64,000 nt of DNA from Lumbricus terrestris (lineage: Eukaryota > Annelida > Clitellata > Crassiclitellata > Lumbricidae): positions 25,982,076-26,046,075 of the forward strand of contig OX457041.1 of NCBI GenBank assembly GCA_949752735.1, given 5' to 3'. Shown here piece after piece: positions 1-19,299 of the stretch. Under the pieces are notes generated by a model. It saw only the letters and a list, made by a program, of their open reading frames with translations, made no database searches and had not been told where the DNA came from. Positions within the stretch are counted from its first letter, which is position 1; the number at the start of each line of letters is the position of its first letter. The translations under genes and the position numbers were made by a program.

Positions 1-129
1 AACGCCTTGCGAATTGAAAGATGCGCACATGGGATATTTGGACTTAGACTCGTGAGAAATGATGTGTGTGTGTGCGATGTAGAAAGAGGGTCATGTTGTT
101 TCCGACTGATATGCCTGCTGCTCGATTCT

Positions 130-978
130 TCGATTTTTTGTGTTCGTGGGTGAAAGAAAGTTAGAAATGACACCGTCTTGGGAGTTGAAGGTTGAAGATT
201 TCATAGATTTTTGAGTTCGTGGGTGCAAGAAAGTTAGAAATGGTACCATCTCGGGAGTGGAAGGTTGAAGATTTCATAGATTTTTGAGTTCGTGTGTGCA
301 AGAAAGTTAGAAATGGCACCATCTTGGGAGTGGAAGGTTGAAGTATTTGCCGGTTTTTGAGATTGAGTGTGCAAGGAAGTAAGAAATGTTACCATCCTGC
401 GAAAGGAAGGGTGCAGGATTCGTCGGTTTTAAGTTTGTGTGTGCAAGGAAGTAAGAAATGTTACCATCTTGCGAAAAGAAGTTTGCAGGATTCGTCGGTT
501 TTTGAGTTTGTGTGTGCAAGGGGGAAAGAAATGTTACCATCTTGCGAAAAGAAGTTTGCAGGATTCGTCGGTTTTTGAGTTTGTGTGTGCAAGGGGGAAA
601 GAAATGTTACCATCTTGGGAAAGGAAGGTTGCACGAATCGCTGGATTTTAAGTTTGTGTGTGCAAGGAAGAAAGAAAACTTACCATCTTGGGAAAGGAAG
701 GTTGCAGGAATCGTCGGATTTTAAGTTTGTGTGTGCAAGGGAGTAAGAAATGTTGCCATCTTGCGAAAGGAAGATTGTAGGAATCGTCGGATTTTAAGTT
801 TGTGTGTGCAAGGGAGAAAGAAATGTTCCCATCTTGCGAAAGGAAGGTTGTAGGAATCGTCGGATTTTAAGTTTGTGTGTGCAAGGGAGAAAGAAATGTT
901 CCCATCTTGGGAAAGGAAGGTTGCACGAATCGCTGGATTTTAAGTTTGTGTGTGCAAGGAGGTAAGAAATGTTGCTAC
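130..978. repeat. 73-bp tandem repeat array
   Basis: About eleven to twelve copies of a 73-bp unit follow each other. Each unit carries a GTTTGTGTGTGCAAGG start, then AAGAAATGTTACCATCTTG and GAAAGGAAGGTTGCAGGA. The first copies (130-340) are more diverged. Short open frames across the array simply follow the period and are not genes. Confidence 0.9.
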
Positions 979-1390
979 AGATTGTGTGTTTCTAAGTTGT
1001 ACAAGTCTAAAATATAAGGAAATTATCTCCAACTGTGGAATGGGAGAGTGATTCGTTTGTATGTTTCTAAGTTGTACAAGGCTAAAATATAAAGAAATTG
1101 GGTGGTAAAGTTGAAAAGACGGCGTGTTTCTAAGTTCTACAAGACTAAAATAAGTGGGATTATTTCCAAATAGAGAATGGAAGGTTGAGTATTTTGTGTG
1201 TTTCTAAGGTATACCTACCTAAAATAAAAGGAATTGGAATGGACGGCTGAGTAATTTGTATGTTTCTAAGGTATCCAAGCCTAAAATATGCGGAATTGGA
1301 ATGGACGGCTGAGTAATTTGTGTGTTTCTAACGTATACAAGTCTAAAATATAAGGAATTGGAAAGGGAAGGATGTTCAGTTTGTGTGTTA
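979..1390. repeat. Tandem repeat array, unit about 62 bp
   Basis: Six copies of a unit marked by GTTTCTAAG, a variable TACAAG and CTAAAATATAAGGAAT. Copies near 1201, 1263 and 1325 are 62 bp apart; earlier ones are longer and more diverged. The unit keeps a GAATGGAAGGTTGAG piece resembling the preceding 73-bp array, so the two may share an origin. Confidence 0.8.
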
Positions 1391-1439
1391 AATTGCTATA
1401 TGCACTAACAAGATTATCGCATGGGTGCTGGGTAATAAG

Positions 1440-1870
1440 ATTCTCGCTCGCCATCATCGAAGAAGGCCATTGACCATAAAAGAAGTCATAAAGGTATTGA
1501 GGCGTCCGTTGGACATCAAAGTCCTACATTGGAGTCGACGACAGGTCATAAAAGAAGTCATTAGTAGGATCATAAAAGGTCGCCGTTGGACTTCAAAGAA
1601 GCCATTAAAGAATTCCGTTGGTCATAAAAGAAGTCATAAAGGCATCCGTTGCACATCAAAGGTCTTCGTTGGTGCCGACGACAGGTCATTAAAAAGTCAT
1701 TAGTAAGATCATTAAAGGCATCCGTTGGACATCAAAGGTCTTCGTTGGTGACGACGACAGGTCATTAAAAAGTCATTAGTAAGATCATTAAAGGCATCCG
1801 TTGCACATCAAAGAAGGGTGTTGGTCATAAAAGAAGTCATTAAAGATTTAGATCAAAGGAAGCCGTTGGA
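1440..1870. repeat. 76-bp tandem repeat array (CATTAAAG/CCGTTGGACATCAAAG)
   Basis: Repeats of a 76-bp unit containing GCATCCGTTGGACATCAAAG, GGTCTTCGTTGGTG and CAGGTCATTAAAAAGTCATT. Two near-identical full copies lie at about 1640-1800 and diverged partial copies on both sides. The open frames here are repeat artefacts. Confidence 0.85.
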
Positions 1871-1916
1871 CTTTATAGATCAAAGGAGATATTTATGGCT
1901 TCAGGCAATAAAGGGC

Positions 1917-2040
1917 TGTGATGGGTCACTGCTTAGCGCTGATTGGCCACAGCTTTCCGAGGTTTCTCGTTTGATTGACAGCAGCTTTCCGAGGTTTCTC
2001 GTTTGATTGACAGTTAGTTGGGACACTGCTTAGCGCTGAT
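1917..2040. repeat. Short local duplications
   Basis: A stretch of about 30 bp containing AGCTTTCCGAGGTTTCTCG occurs twice back to back (about 1950-2011), flanked by two copies of CACTGCTTAGCGCTGATTGG. It links the 76-bp and 35-bp arrays. Confidence 0.8.
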
Positions 2041-2059
2041 TGGTCGGCGGATTATAGCG

Positions 2060-2395
2060 GCTGGCGGATTAGCATAATAGTCCGGCTGTAGCGCGGCGGG
2101 CGGGTGGCTTAGCCTACTAGCCCATAGCCCGGCGGATTAGCACAATAGCCCATAGCCCGGCGGATTACGTAAGAGCCCATAGCCCAGCGGCTTAGCACAA
2201 TAGCCCATAGCCCATAGCCCAGCGGCTTAGCACAATAGCCCATAGCCCATAGCCCAGCGGCTTAGCACAATAGCCCATAGCCCATAGCCCAGCGGCTTAG
2301 CACAATAGCCCATAGCCCGGCGGGTTACGTAATAGCCTAGCAGCCAAGGGGGCGGGGCCTAATAGCCCGGCAGCCAAGGGGGCGGGGCCTGGGAT
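2060..2395. repeat. 35-bp GC-rich tandem repeat array
   Basis: Repeats of a unit built from CTTAGCACAATAGCCCATAG and CCCAGCGG, 35 bp in the cleanest copies (2170-2310). It ends with two copies of GCAGCCAAGGGGGCGGGGCC. Confidence 0.85.
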
Positions 2396-2409
2396 TAACG
2401 ATAATCCCT

Positions 2410-4960
2410 CCATTGTCCTAGAAGACGCCTTCCTTCACTACTAAGAACCAAACCAAGAAGGAAAACTAATGAGAAAGAACAGAAGTAAGAACGAAAAGGA
2501 CTAAGAAAAAACTAGGAACGAAACAGAATAAGACAGAACAAAACTAAAGACGAAATGACAAAGAAAGAACAAAACTAAGAACAGAAACGACAAACAAAGC
2601 ACAAAGTAAGAAAAACAACAAATAAGAAGGAACAAAACTAAGAACTAAAACAGCTAAGAAAGAGTAGGCCTAAAACTAAAAACGAATAATAAAGAAAAAA
2701 ACGAAGAACAAAAAACGCATTAGACGAAACCAAACTTAGAACCAAAGTGACAAAAGAAGAACAAACTAAGAACGAAGACGATAGAGAAAAAAACAAAACT
2801 AGAAAAAAGACAAAGAAAGAAATCGATTCGAAATCGAAAACGATTGAGAAAGACGAAAACGTTAAACGATAGACGATAAACGATAGACTTGAACTAAGAG
2901 CGAAAACGAATGGGAAAGAATAGATTCAATAGACTAAGAACGAAAACGAAACGACCAAGAAAGACAAACTAAAACGAAACAAATGAGAAAGAAAAAAATA
3001 AAAATTAAAACAATATTAAGAAAGAACAAAACTAAGAACGAAAACGACTAAGAAAGATCAAAATAAGAATGAAAACAACTAAGAAAAAAGAAACTAAGAA
3101 CGAAAACGACAAAGAAAGAACAAACTAAAACGAAGCAAATTAGAAAGAAAACCATAAGAATGAAACAATATTAAGAAAGAACAAAACTAAGAACGAAAAC
3201 GACTATTAAAGAACAAAACTTAGAAAGGAAAGAACAAACATAAGAACGAAAAACATAAGAAAGAATAAAATAAAGACCGAAAACGAATAAGAAAGACCAA
3301 AGCTAAGGACGAAAGCAAATAAGAAAGAGCAAAAGTAAGAACGAAAACGAATAAGAATGAACAAAACGAAGAACTAAAACTTCTAAGAAAAAACACAGCT
3401 ATGAACGAAAACGACTAAAAAGACAAAATAAGAACAAAAACAACTTAGACAGAACAAAAACTACAAACGAAAACAAATAGATCTAGGAAAGAGAAAAAGT
3501 AAGAACGAAACCGATTAAGCAAGAACAGATCTAAGAACGAAAATTAATAAGAAAGAACAAAATTAAGGGTGAAAACGACTGTAAACTGTAAAACTAACAA
3601 AAAGGCTAAGAAAGATAAAACTAAGACCGAAAACAATTAGAGAAGAACAAAACTAAGAACGAAAACGAATAATAAATGAACAAAACTAAGAAAACGACTA
3701 AGAAAGAACAAAACTAAGAACGAAAACGACTAAGAAATGTAAAAAATAAGAACAAAAACAACTAAGAAAGGGCAAAACTTAGAACGGAATCGACAAAGAA
3801 TGAAAACAACTATGAACGAAAACGACTAAGAAGGAACAAACTAAAACGAAACAACTTAGAAAGAAATATAAGAATGAAAACAATATTAAGAAAGAGCAGA
3901 ACTAAGACGGAAAACGACTATGAAAGAATCAAACTTAGAAAGGAAACGACTATGAAAAAGCAAACCTAAGAACGAAAATGACTAAGAAAGAACAAAACTA
4001 AGAACGAAAGCAACTAAGAAAAAGCAAAAGTAAGAACGAAAACGATTGAGTAAGAGAAAAAGCCAAGAACGAAAACTTTTAAGGAAGAGCACAACTATGA
4101 ACAAGACGACTAAAAAATAAGAACGAAAACGACTTAGAAAGAACAAAAAATAAAAAGAAATAAGAAATAGCAAAATATAAGAACGATAACGATTAAGCAA
4201 GAACAAAACCAAGTACAAAAATGATTAAGAAAGAACCAAACTAAAGATAAAACGACTATTAAAGAATAAAACTAACAAAATGACTAAGAAAGAATCAAGC
4301 TAAGACCGAAAACGAATAAGAAATGAACAAAACTAAGAAAACGACTAAGAAAGAACAAGGCTAAGACCGAAAACGACTAAGAAAGAACAAAACCAAAAAC
4401 GAAAGTGAATAAAACATGAACAAAACTAAGAAAACGACTAAGAAAGAACAAAACTAAGAACGAAAACGACTAAGAAATTTCAAAAATAAGAATGAAAACA
4501 ACTAAGAAAGAATAAAACTAAGAATTAAAACGAATAAGAAAGAGTAAAACTAAGAACAAAAATGACTAAGAAAGATAAAATAAGAACGAAAACAACTAAA
4601 AAAAGAGCAAAACTTAGAACGGAAATGAGTAAGAAAGAACAAAACTGTGAACGAAAACGACTAAGAAATATCAAAAATAAAAACGAAAACACCTAAGAAA
4701 GAACAAAACTAAGAATGAAAACGAATAAGAAAGAGCAAAACTAAGAACAAAAATGACTAAGAAAGATAAAAAATAAGAACGAAAACAACTAAGAAAGAAC
4801 AAAACTAAGAACGGAAACGACTAACAAAAAACAAAACTAGGAACAAAAATGGCTAAGAAAGATAAAAATAAGAACGAAAACAACTAAGAAAGAACAAAAC
4901 TAAGAACGAGAACGAATAAGAAAGAAAAACTAAGAAAAAAAACGACCAAGAAAGAATAAT
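2410..4960. repeat. 2.5-kb purine-rich degenerate array, unit about 32 bp
   Basis: A long, imperfect array built from AAGAAAGAACAAAACTAAG and AACGAAAACGACT (together about 32 bp). The strand is extremely A/G rich with very few T or C over 2.5 kb. No protein-like open frame exists. Confidence 0.85.
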
Positions 4961-4995
4961 TTATGACTATAATAACGATGTCGAGTATAACCTCA

Positions 4996-5275
4996 GTCAT
5001 GCAGCAATCAATCCATTCACCTAACATCCAATCCATCCATTCATCCATTCATCTATCCATCCATCCATCCATCCGTTAATCCATCCGTCCGTCCGTCTAT
5101 CCGTCCATACGTCTACCACCCACGCACACACCGATCCATCCATCCATCCATCCGTCCGCCCGTCCGTTCGTCCGCCCGGCCATCCATCCGTCCATCCGTC
5201 AACCCACCCACCCACCGATCCATCCATCATCCATCACCGAACCATCCACTCATCCATCCACCAGGCATGCCATCC
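4996..5275. repeat. (ATCC)n/(GTCC)n microsatellite
   Basis: Interrupted ATCC and GTCC tetranucleotide repeats. The minus-strand frame rich in Trp, Asp and Gly is a repeat artefact. A weaker ATCC-like patch follows at 5340-5460. Confidence 0.9.
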
Positions 5276-5924
5276 ATCCAGCTAACCATTCTTCAAGTCA
5301 TACACAATCACTGTATCTTGCAATGTATCCTGACACTTATAAATAATATCCATCCAAAAGATCCAACTAATTAATCAATACAGATCTAACAATCCATCAA
5401 TCCGGACATCTATCCGTCCATCCTTCCTTCCACCAAAACCCCATCCATGCAACTATCCATATATAGGGCCTATTTCATCACACATCAATCCGCCCAATGC
5501 ATTATTTCACAGGTCAAGAAACGTATTCTGGAGGCGAGTCGACCGAGTGACCTGTTATAAGTGGTAAGGAAAGAGTCACAACTGGTGCATGGGGCACCAT
5601 AAATATACACGCTGGTGCCAGTTGGAAATAACTCTGCCTATTCGATGTGGCATTGTGGCGGTTGAGGCATCACTGTCATCACCACTGGTTACTCGTGGGA
5701 GCTCTGTTAATTGCCCCATCACAGGTATGGTGCATTGGTTGGCCGCAGAAGTCTTCGCTCTGCGTCTTGAGGTGAAGTACCAGTTGCCAACGCAACGAAC
5801 GTTGGATAAATATATACGTCGAAAACGCAATGGAACAGCTTAATTAGGCCTAATTCATGTCTGCGTGTCCCGTTAACCAGGAATTACTCTGTACAAGCTT
5901 GTAACAAATCTTTTTAAAACTGCT
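5276..5924. other. Stretch with no recognised gene
   Basis: Two overlapping 84-codon open frames lie on opposite strands at about 5576-5843. Neither resembles a family I recognise and neither has splice or promoter context, so no gene is called. Confidence 0.4.
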
Positions 5925-6068
5925 GTAATCCGCAGAGGTGCGCTCGGAGCGCCTCTCAGTAAGTAGTCTATCGATCCTGGATATATACGCTATATAAATG
6001 CTATTATTGAATGAATGAATGAATGAATGAATGAATGAATGATTGAATGAATGATTGAATGAATGAAT
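5925..6068 (+). mobile_element. L2-type LINE/SINE 3' end with (GAAT)n tail
   Basis: GGAGCGCCTCTCAGTAAG, then CGCTATATAAATGCT and a run of GAATGAATGAAT. The same layout ends the L2 copies at 6725 and 30727, so this is the 3' end of an L2 element or of a SINE using the same tail. Confidence 0.65.
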
Positions 6069-6724
6069 TTTACATAAGATAATCGAAAAGCTTTATAAAT
6101 GTAATACAATACATTTAGATTTTCAGATAATTCTCAGTTACTCTATCAACCGACTCTTAACAAATACGTTGCCATTGGCGACCATCACGTGACCTATAGA
6201 CTACGGCTAACGGCAAAATAATGTAAAAAGACGCTGAGGAAAGACGAGAAAATCTATAATTACTTTGTTTTCTGGCTGGGCCGTTTTCAATACAATCTTC
6301 ATAGTCACAAACTGTTCGTTTCGAAAAAAATGTAGAAATCAAGAGCTCACGGTTAGGCTAAGTCTATGGAAACAACGAAATTTTCGCAATATTTATGAAG
6401 TTTGTACGATCATGTCTTCAAACAACGATATCAGCTGATGACGTCATTATCTGTAGGCCCTATTGTTTTTTAATTTTAGGAGTCGTTGGTCATATTCTGT
6501 AGCTGGATTAATGTTTGACGTTTTCTGTAGCGCCATCCCAGCAATGCTCAGAGTAAGTAAGTAAATAAGCAAGTAAGCAAGTAAGTGAATAAGAATTAAG
6601 TAAGTGAATAAGTAAATAAGTTGCCTTCATTTGCATCTGACAAGAACACATGCATTGCATATATTGCAAAAAACGATTACGTAGGTCTACATTTAAAGAA
6701 ATTTGTCACGACAGTTAACAGTAG
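6069..6724. other. Stretch with no recognised gene
   Basis: AT-rich sequence with a short (AAGT)n patch at about 6545-6620. No coding signal was found. Confidence 0.5.
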
Positions 6725-7668
6725 ATTTTAAATTCACTCATGCTGACGACGTCCAGGCTTACACCCATTGTCTCCCTTAATTCTAATGCTGTCAAAGCGG
6801 TTCGGAAAATGAGCGGAACTTTGGATGCTCTAGAGGCATGGATGTCATCCAATAGACTACGCTTGAACCCATCTAAGACAAAATTTATTTGGTTGGGCAC
6901 GCGGCAGCAGCTTGCCAAGCTTGATCTAATTTCTCTTGCATCTGAATTTCCTGGCTTTGTCTTTGCAACCACGGTTCATGACCTCGGTGTCCAACTTGAC
7001 CAAGAACTCACTTTTGCTCCTCAACTTCACCGTCTTGCTCGAGACTGCTATTATCAGCTGCGCCAGCTTCGCACTGTCATCCGTTCTCTTACGTCTGCTG
7101 CTACTCTTACTTTAGTGCATTCCTTTGTTACATCTCGCATCGACTATTGCTCTTCGCTGTACATTGGCCTCCCATCCAGCAGATTCACTTGTCTTGACCG
7201 GGTGTTGCGCTCTGCTGCGCGCCTAATTGGGAAAATCCCTAAATATGGTCATGTCTCAAACTACATGCTTGAGGTACTTCACTGGCTCCCTATTCGCCAG
7301 CGTATTGAGTTCAGGGTAGCTGCATTGGTATGGCGATGATGTCAGGGCCTCGCCCCAATTTACCTCAGAGAGCTATGCAGCTTTACATTGGGTATCCAAG
7401 GACGTCGTCAGTTACGCTCTGCTGATAGGGGAGTCCTCTTAGTTCCGTTTGCTCATACTACTACCATGAAAAATCGAGCCTTTTCTGTGGTTGGACCAGT
7501 GGTCTGGAATGGTCTTCCTTTTGAGCTACGCCTACACCCTGGGACTCTACCAGGATCCTTCCTTACTAAACTTAAAACTATTCTTTTTGGGCGCGCTGGA
7601 GTCGGGAGCGCCTCTGAGTAGTTTTTCTTGAAGAAGCGCTATATAAATGTCTGAATGAATGAATGAAC
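6725..7668 (+). mobile_element. 5'-truncated L2-type LINE, reverse transcriptase C-terminal half
   Basis: The fragment opens just before the reverse transcriptase metal-binding motif, here HADD in place of YADD. A frame change follows, then the frame 6740-7339 containing WMSSNRLRLNPSKTKF, DLGVQLDQELTF, HSFVTSRIDYCSSLYIGLP and VLHWLPIRQRIEFRVAALVW. A TGA stop (7337-7339) interrupts the protein; the same frame continues at 7340-7621 with RAFSVVGPVVWNGLPFELR. The 3' end is GAAGCGCTATATAAATG followed by (GAAT)n, typical of L2-clade tails. The copy is dead: truncated, shifted once and stopped. It is very similar to the copy at 30727-31396, which lacks the internal stop. Confidence 0.9.
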
Positions 7669-8799
7669 TAAATACAAGACCTACCACTGAAAATGCATCT
7701 GAAGATTAAAACTATTTTTGGCGCAATCGAAGTATCGGGAACCGCTATTTCAGCTGGTGGGCTCTCATTCATTTTTGTAAACGCACCACAAAAGTCAAAA
7801 ACAGTAGACCTATAGGCCTACTGTTTAAATGCTGTCCCGGTCTCACAAACGTTAGTTTCGCCACAGTATAGGCCTATATAATATATTATATTCGTTATAT
7901 TGAATTCTTGCTGACATACCGCAGCCGCTGCCAGCCAGTTACAAACTGCGATTTGACGTGAAAAATGTAGGCCTGCGCTTGTTAGTTTCTCAAGTCGGTT
8001 TGTCGACTTGTGGAAAAAAAACCAACTTCAAGCGACTTCTCTGTACAAAATTCGACTTGGGTTTAGCTACGGTAATCATCAACGACTCGACTCGACTTTG
8101 GATGACCAAGTGACTGAAGTCGACTTGTTGGGGCCTACTCCTATATCCGAGTCAACGCTGCAAAGATGACGGGCTCTACAGTATAGAAATCAGAGAACCA
8201 GCGTATAAAATATTATACAACCTTCTATAGGCTGATCGACGTTGTCATGATTGCAGATGAAAACAAAAAAACATGTTTACAAAACGAGGCGTAAATTGCT
8301 TTAAATTGACTCTTATATTACGTGACCTGCTTTAAATTTGGTTTACCTTAATTATCGTAGGTTAATCTTAGGGTAAGAATCGGCGTCGAGAGATAAATTG
8401 TTGCATCTTGAAACTGCAGTTACGAACGGTATGCATGGTGCGAGATATATTAAACCACTACAGAAAGATAGCCACTATACTCTGCGTAATATTTGCGAGC
8501 ATAAGAAAAGTAAGGAATATATGGAGAATTGTTTTGGCAGCTGAAAATTACCCAGAAGAACACAAAAGCTAGCTTTTAGGTGTAAATACACAAGACTTTG
8601 AAACAACATCGAGCCAATTAAAGCACAATTCGATCGAGTGAGAGAGATCTTCTGCGGCGCAAAAGTAATATTTTCGACAATTCCGGTGGAAGCACTGCGG
8701 AATTATCGGGAAAATAGAAGCCGGAAAATCCATTTAAGAGAACTTCTCAATCGTGCCTTTTCTAGCCTTTTCCCGGCTGGATCTGACCTTTTCATTTAA
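7669..8799. other. Stretch with no recognised gene
   Basis: Non-repetitive sequence between two LINE fragments. No open frame of interest and no clear terminal repeats seen. Confidence 0.5.
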
Positions 8800-9204
8800 A
8801 TTCGGAGTGGTATCACTGGCAGTATCACTGCCCTCCACGAGGTAGCCCGTGCAACAACCATCTCTCGTCTTCTGTATGCCTCCCCTGCTTGGTGGGGATA
8901 CACCACTGCAATTGATCGCCTCAAACTTCAACGCTTCCTACAAAAGGTCAAGCGATTGGGATACCTCCCTTCTCATTACCCAGATCTTGACCGCTTGATT
9001 GATGATGCAGACGTTAGACTCTTAAAGTGTGTCATCTGGAATTTAAATCATGTACTCCGAAGCCTTTTTCCACCTTTTGTTAAAAGGCCTTCTGCTCTGC
9101 GTTCGCGACCACACAACTTTGAACTGCCTAGAAAAGATGACTTTAATTTCATCTCTCGTGTTCTTTTTAAGACTGTTCGCAGTGTTAACTCTAGGAACTA
9201 GAAA
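8800..9204 (+). mobile_element. LINE ORF2 C-terminal fragment
   Basis: One frame reads through RLLYASPAWWGYTTAIDRL, KRLGYLPSHYPDLDRLIDD, RSRPHNFELP and DDFNFISRVLFK, ending at TAG 9199-9201. This arrangement (ASPAWWG, then an RxRxHNxxLP block, then NFIxRxLxK) is the end of many invertebrate non-LTR polyproteins. The clade is not determined; it is not the L2 type found elsewhere in the window. The 5' part is missing. Confidence 0.75.
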
Positions 9205-10180
9205 TTAATCTATCTTTGATCTTTCGCATGCTTCCAGCCTGAATTCTGCGGACAATCATTACTTCAGCCTATTTACTTCTTTAAAATACTTTTTTTTGTT
9301 TCATGTAATAAGTTGCGGTGTGTCAACTTAGTTTTTCTTGAATAAACGAAGTATACATATATATAGTAGTACTACACATTATTGCATATTACAAGCATGG
9401 TCTCATTTAACTCCATGCATTGCACTGCACATAAATTTAAGAGAAGTAAACATAAATTTATGTAATGCAAACAGGTAAAATATCATTTTAACATCCCCAA
9501 TTATTCGACCATTAAACGTTTAGCATATAATTTCAGCATGAAAATTAAATTTTAAATTGAGAATCTTGAATTCTCATTGATATAATTGATGCCGAACTGT
9601 CATTTGCTCTTCTGTTTTGTCCACATCCAAATGTTTTGTACATTCTACATGTGGCTTTCTTCATGGTGATCAGGGTGGATGGGATTTCACTGTTTGACAA
9701 ATGTTGCTATTTTGGCATATTATAAAACTAGTTGTATACTTATTTTAGTCAAGTATGTAAATTTGCTTTGTGATGCTGAAATTATAATGGAGATGCTAAA
9801 AGAATGTTTTGCCCAAAAACACATATTATTACTTTATTAGTGTATTGATGAATACAATCACATGTAATAATTTATAGTTATACATCAATTATCGTTACTG
9901 GGAATCATTACAATAAAATAAAATCTAAAGAGTTAACCACAGAAGATTTTAGGGACTGCTCAGAAATGCTGGATAACACCTGGATTATGCTTATGCATAA
10001 TCGTATTAAAAACAATATTTTCTTGTTTGCATACATTATATATATCAGAGAACTTCTGTTTCACTTGAAACTAGAGCCCTTTTACTTAGTAAATTGAAAA
10101 TGCAGTACATGACATTGTACAAATCAAGTAAAAAAGTAGATCATGTTGTGTAGTGGTTACATTCTTAAACTCTATTTTCA
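9205..10180. other. AT-rich upstream region of the ZNF474-like gene
   Basis: No coding sequence seen. It ends in a polypyrimidine-AG acceptor at 10180-10181, so it is at least partly an intron whose upstream untranslated exon was not identified. Confidence 0.5.
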
Positions 10181-10194
10181 GGATTTTGAATTAA

Positions 10195-16900
<6,706 letters not shown>

Positions 16901-17408
16901 ACACGTCTGACAACTATCGAGTTCCGCAAGCCCAATAAGAAGATAAAACTTCTACTGGAGCCAAACAGCGATTTATTCTGCACCGAAAATGTCTTTGTTT
17001 TCCCACTTAGTATAAACATTGCGCAAGTTAATGTTTTGTAAGGTAATGTTTGTTTGTTATATCTAGGGTAATTATAAAGTAATCAGATGTTAGACTATTG
17101 AAGAGTGCTCCTGAGAAAAATTGAATGACGCTGCCATCATCTATTAGGAACTTAAGAACTGTGCACTGCCAAGACACCCATTGCACCTACAGGCTATAGC
17201 GACCATGTTCTATGACTCTGAGAAGATCTCCTGACAGATGTGTGGTGCATGAGCCTTGCTATTTATTGTAAGTTGGGACAATTCAAAAGTTGAGATCATT
17301 CAGAATCTGTCATAGAGCCAAGCTATCGAGTTTTGCAATGAATTTTCAGTTGATACCAGAATCAGGTGGGTATTTCAGGAAGTTCATGAGGTGAGAACTG
17401 CATGGTGG

Positions 17409-17414
17409 AATAAA
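17409..17414 (+). promoter_or_regulatory. Candidate polyadenylation signal AATAAA, ZNF474-like gene
   Basis: AATAAA 509 bp after the stop; a second AATAAA lies at 17620-17625. Either could end the transcript. Which is used cannot be told from sequence. Confidence 0.4.
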
Positions 17415-17639
17415 GTTTGACATTGGATATGTAATGATTTGATACGTATCCACCTTGCAGTAAAATAATTTTTGTATTGCATTTGGCTTATTAGCTTCAA
17501 TTTTCGCAAGGCATGACGCAGCACAGCGTACGCACTTATTTCCATTCCAAAACTATGAATCCATGTCCATTAACAGTGTTTTTCATGCCTTGTTATTTAC
17601 TTCTGAGTTGATAGCAATGAATAAAACAGACCAAGGGAC

Positions 17640-19299
17640 TTCACTAGTATTGCTACATAATTACCAGTAATTCTGTCCCTCCCTGCCTATCCGTGCTTGA
17701 TAGGCTTTAACTTTAACTGGTGGGCCTGTGGTGCAGCTGTAAAGTGGTGGGTCTAACCTCCGCTAGAGCTCAGCTTTTTGGGCAGAGGCAAAAACTGAGC
17801 TCTGGTGTACGAGGCTCTCACCTGGTGGCTCATCGCACTAAATTTTAATTGATAGGAATTCCTGGAAACAAGATACTGGATTTGAGGCCTTGATGCCCTT
17901 TGACACGTCTAGATGGTCATACCAAACTTTTTCGAGACAATCACGCAGTTGAAACTTGGCCAAAGTCGTTAGTTACATAGCTTCAGCTTATAGCCTTGAC
18001 TGTTGAAGGAAACGACAGTAACGATTGGACAAACAAGATTCACAATTCCTGTATGTTATTTCACTGCTTGTACAAAAAATTGAAATTCCTCAGGAGCATG
18101 GTCCTACGGTTTGAGGTGACTTCTAACTTGGGTGCAGTCACAGCAGTCTAACAGCATGGCATGTTTGTGTACGCTTATTTTACTTGAATTAGTGCAAATT
18201 TCTGCTAGGTTTAGCTCAGATGAGATCTGTTAGTTTGACCTAAACACTGTTTAGGTTCAATATTAGGAAAACGTTTTACTATTGCTAGTGAAGTTTTGTA
18301 TTTTGTGAAGCTGCTTTTGGTTGCCAAACAATTTTTACTTAATTAGTATAGTGACCAAGCACTTTATATTCGCTGTGTTTCCGACAAGCACTATATTCTG
18401 CTTTTGACAGGTATGACGAATTTTAAAGCATATGTGACAGTTGTAATTGCATTTAAAAGTCTTGTGTCATGATGAAATGAATTCTAAAAATCACACTTAT
18501 TTTTTGTAAACTTTTTACAAACCAATAGTGAACAAGTTAGGAATATATTTAAACTGAATTTGTATGCAGTTCTTAATCTAGTCTCTCTGCTTTGGGGGAG
18601 GGGATTTAGGTTTCTGGGAGGGGAGGGTGCAAAAATGGCCAACAAATTAGAAAAAAACTTCACGCACCTTAAAGAGTTGAAACATAAATATAAATTATTT
18701 GCAATCGACTGTGATGTTTTTGACAGCGCTTTTCTAAAATCTGCAATTTGATGAACATTTGCAGTGTAAACTATAACAACTAGGATGCTGAACAATTCTT
18801 GTTAGACCCTTTCATGGTCATAATGCAACAAATTATGTTTTGTAGTTTGTTGTTTAGTGGCAATTTGTTATAACAGTTTTCTTACCTGTAAAAGCATTTC
18901 TGCAGATTTCGTTAAATACAATTTTGTGGTAGTCATCATTGGAGCAACATATCTGGGAATTTTACCCTACATTTAAAAATGACCCATCTAAACTGACCTC
19001 TCCCTATATAGCAAGGTAAAGCCATTTCATGTAATAAGCACAGGAAACCCTTGTTGAAAAGCTAAAATGAAGCTGAATTTTTTGCAGCTTGAGGACCTAG
19101 ACAGTGTGGACTAGAGACTCAGCAAATATATTCAGCGACATTCTGGATTAGAAATTGTTTCTTTTTTCAATTTATACTACGTTAGTCAAGGTTGTAAAGT
19201 CTTCAGTATGTTTCGAATTGAAAGATATTAAATACCCATGTTTAGATGGTTTAAATGACCTTTACAGTTTATGTAATGCAATTAGTAATTTTTATAGCA
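17640..19299. other. Stretch with no recognised gene
   Basis: AT-rich intergenic sequence. A segment at about 17700-17850 (TGGTGCAGCTGTAAAGTGG) faintly resembles a tRNA A-box region and may be an old SINE. Otherwise nothing recognised. Confidence 0.45.

Noticed and set aside
307..724. Overlapping frames of about 70 codons with similar sequence
   Set aside because: They repeat with the 73-bp array; period 73 is not a multiple of three, so no protein repeat is maintained.
1425..2006. Basic 92- and 62-codon frames
   Set aside because: They follow the 76-bp tandem repeat and lack splice or promoter context.
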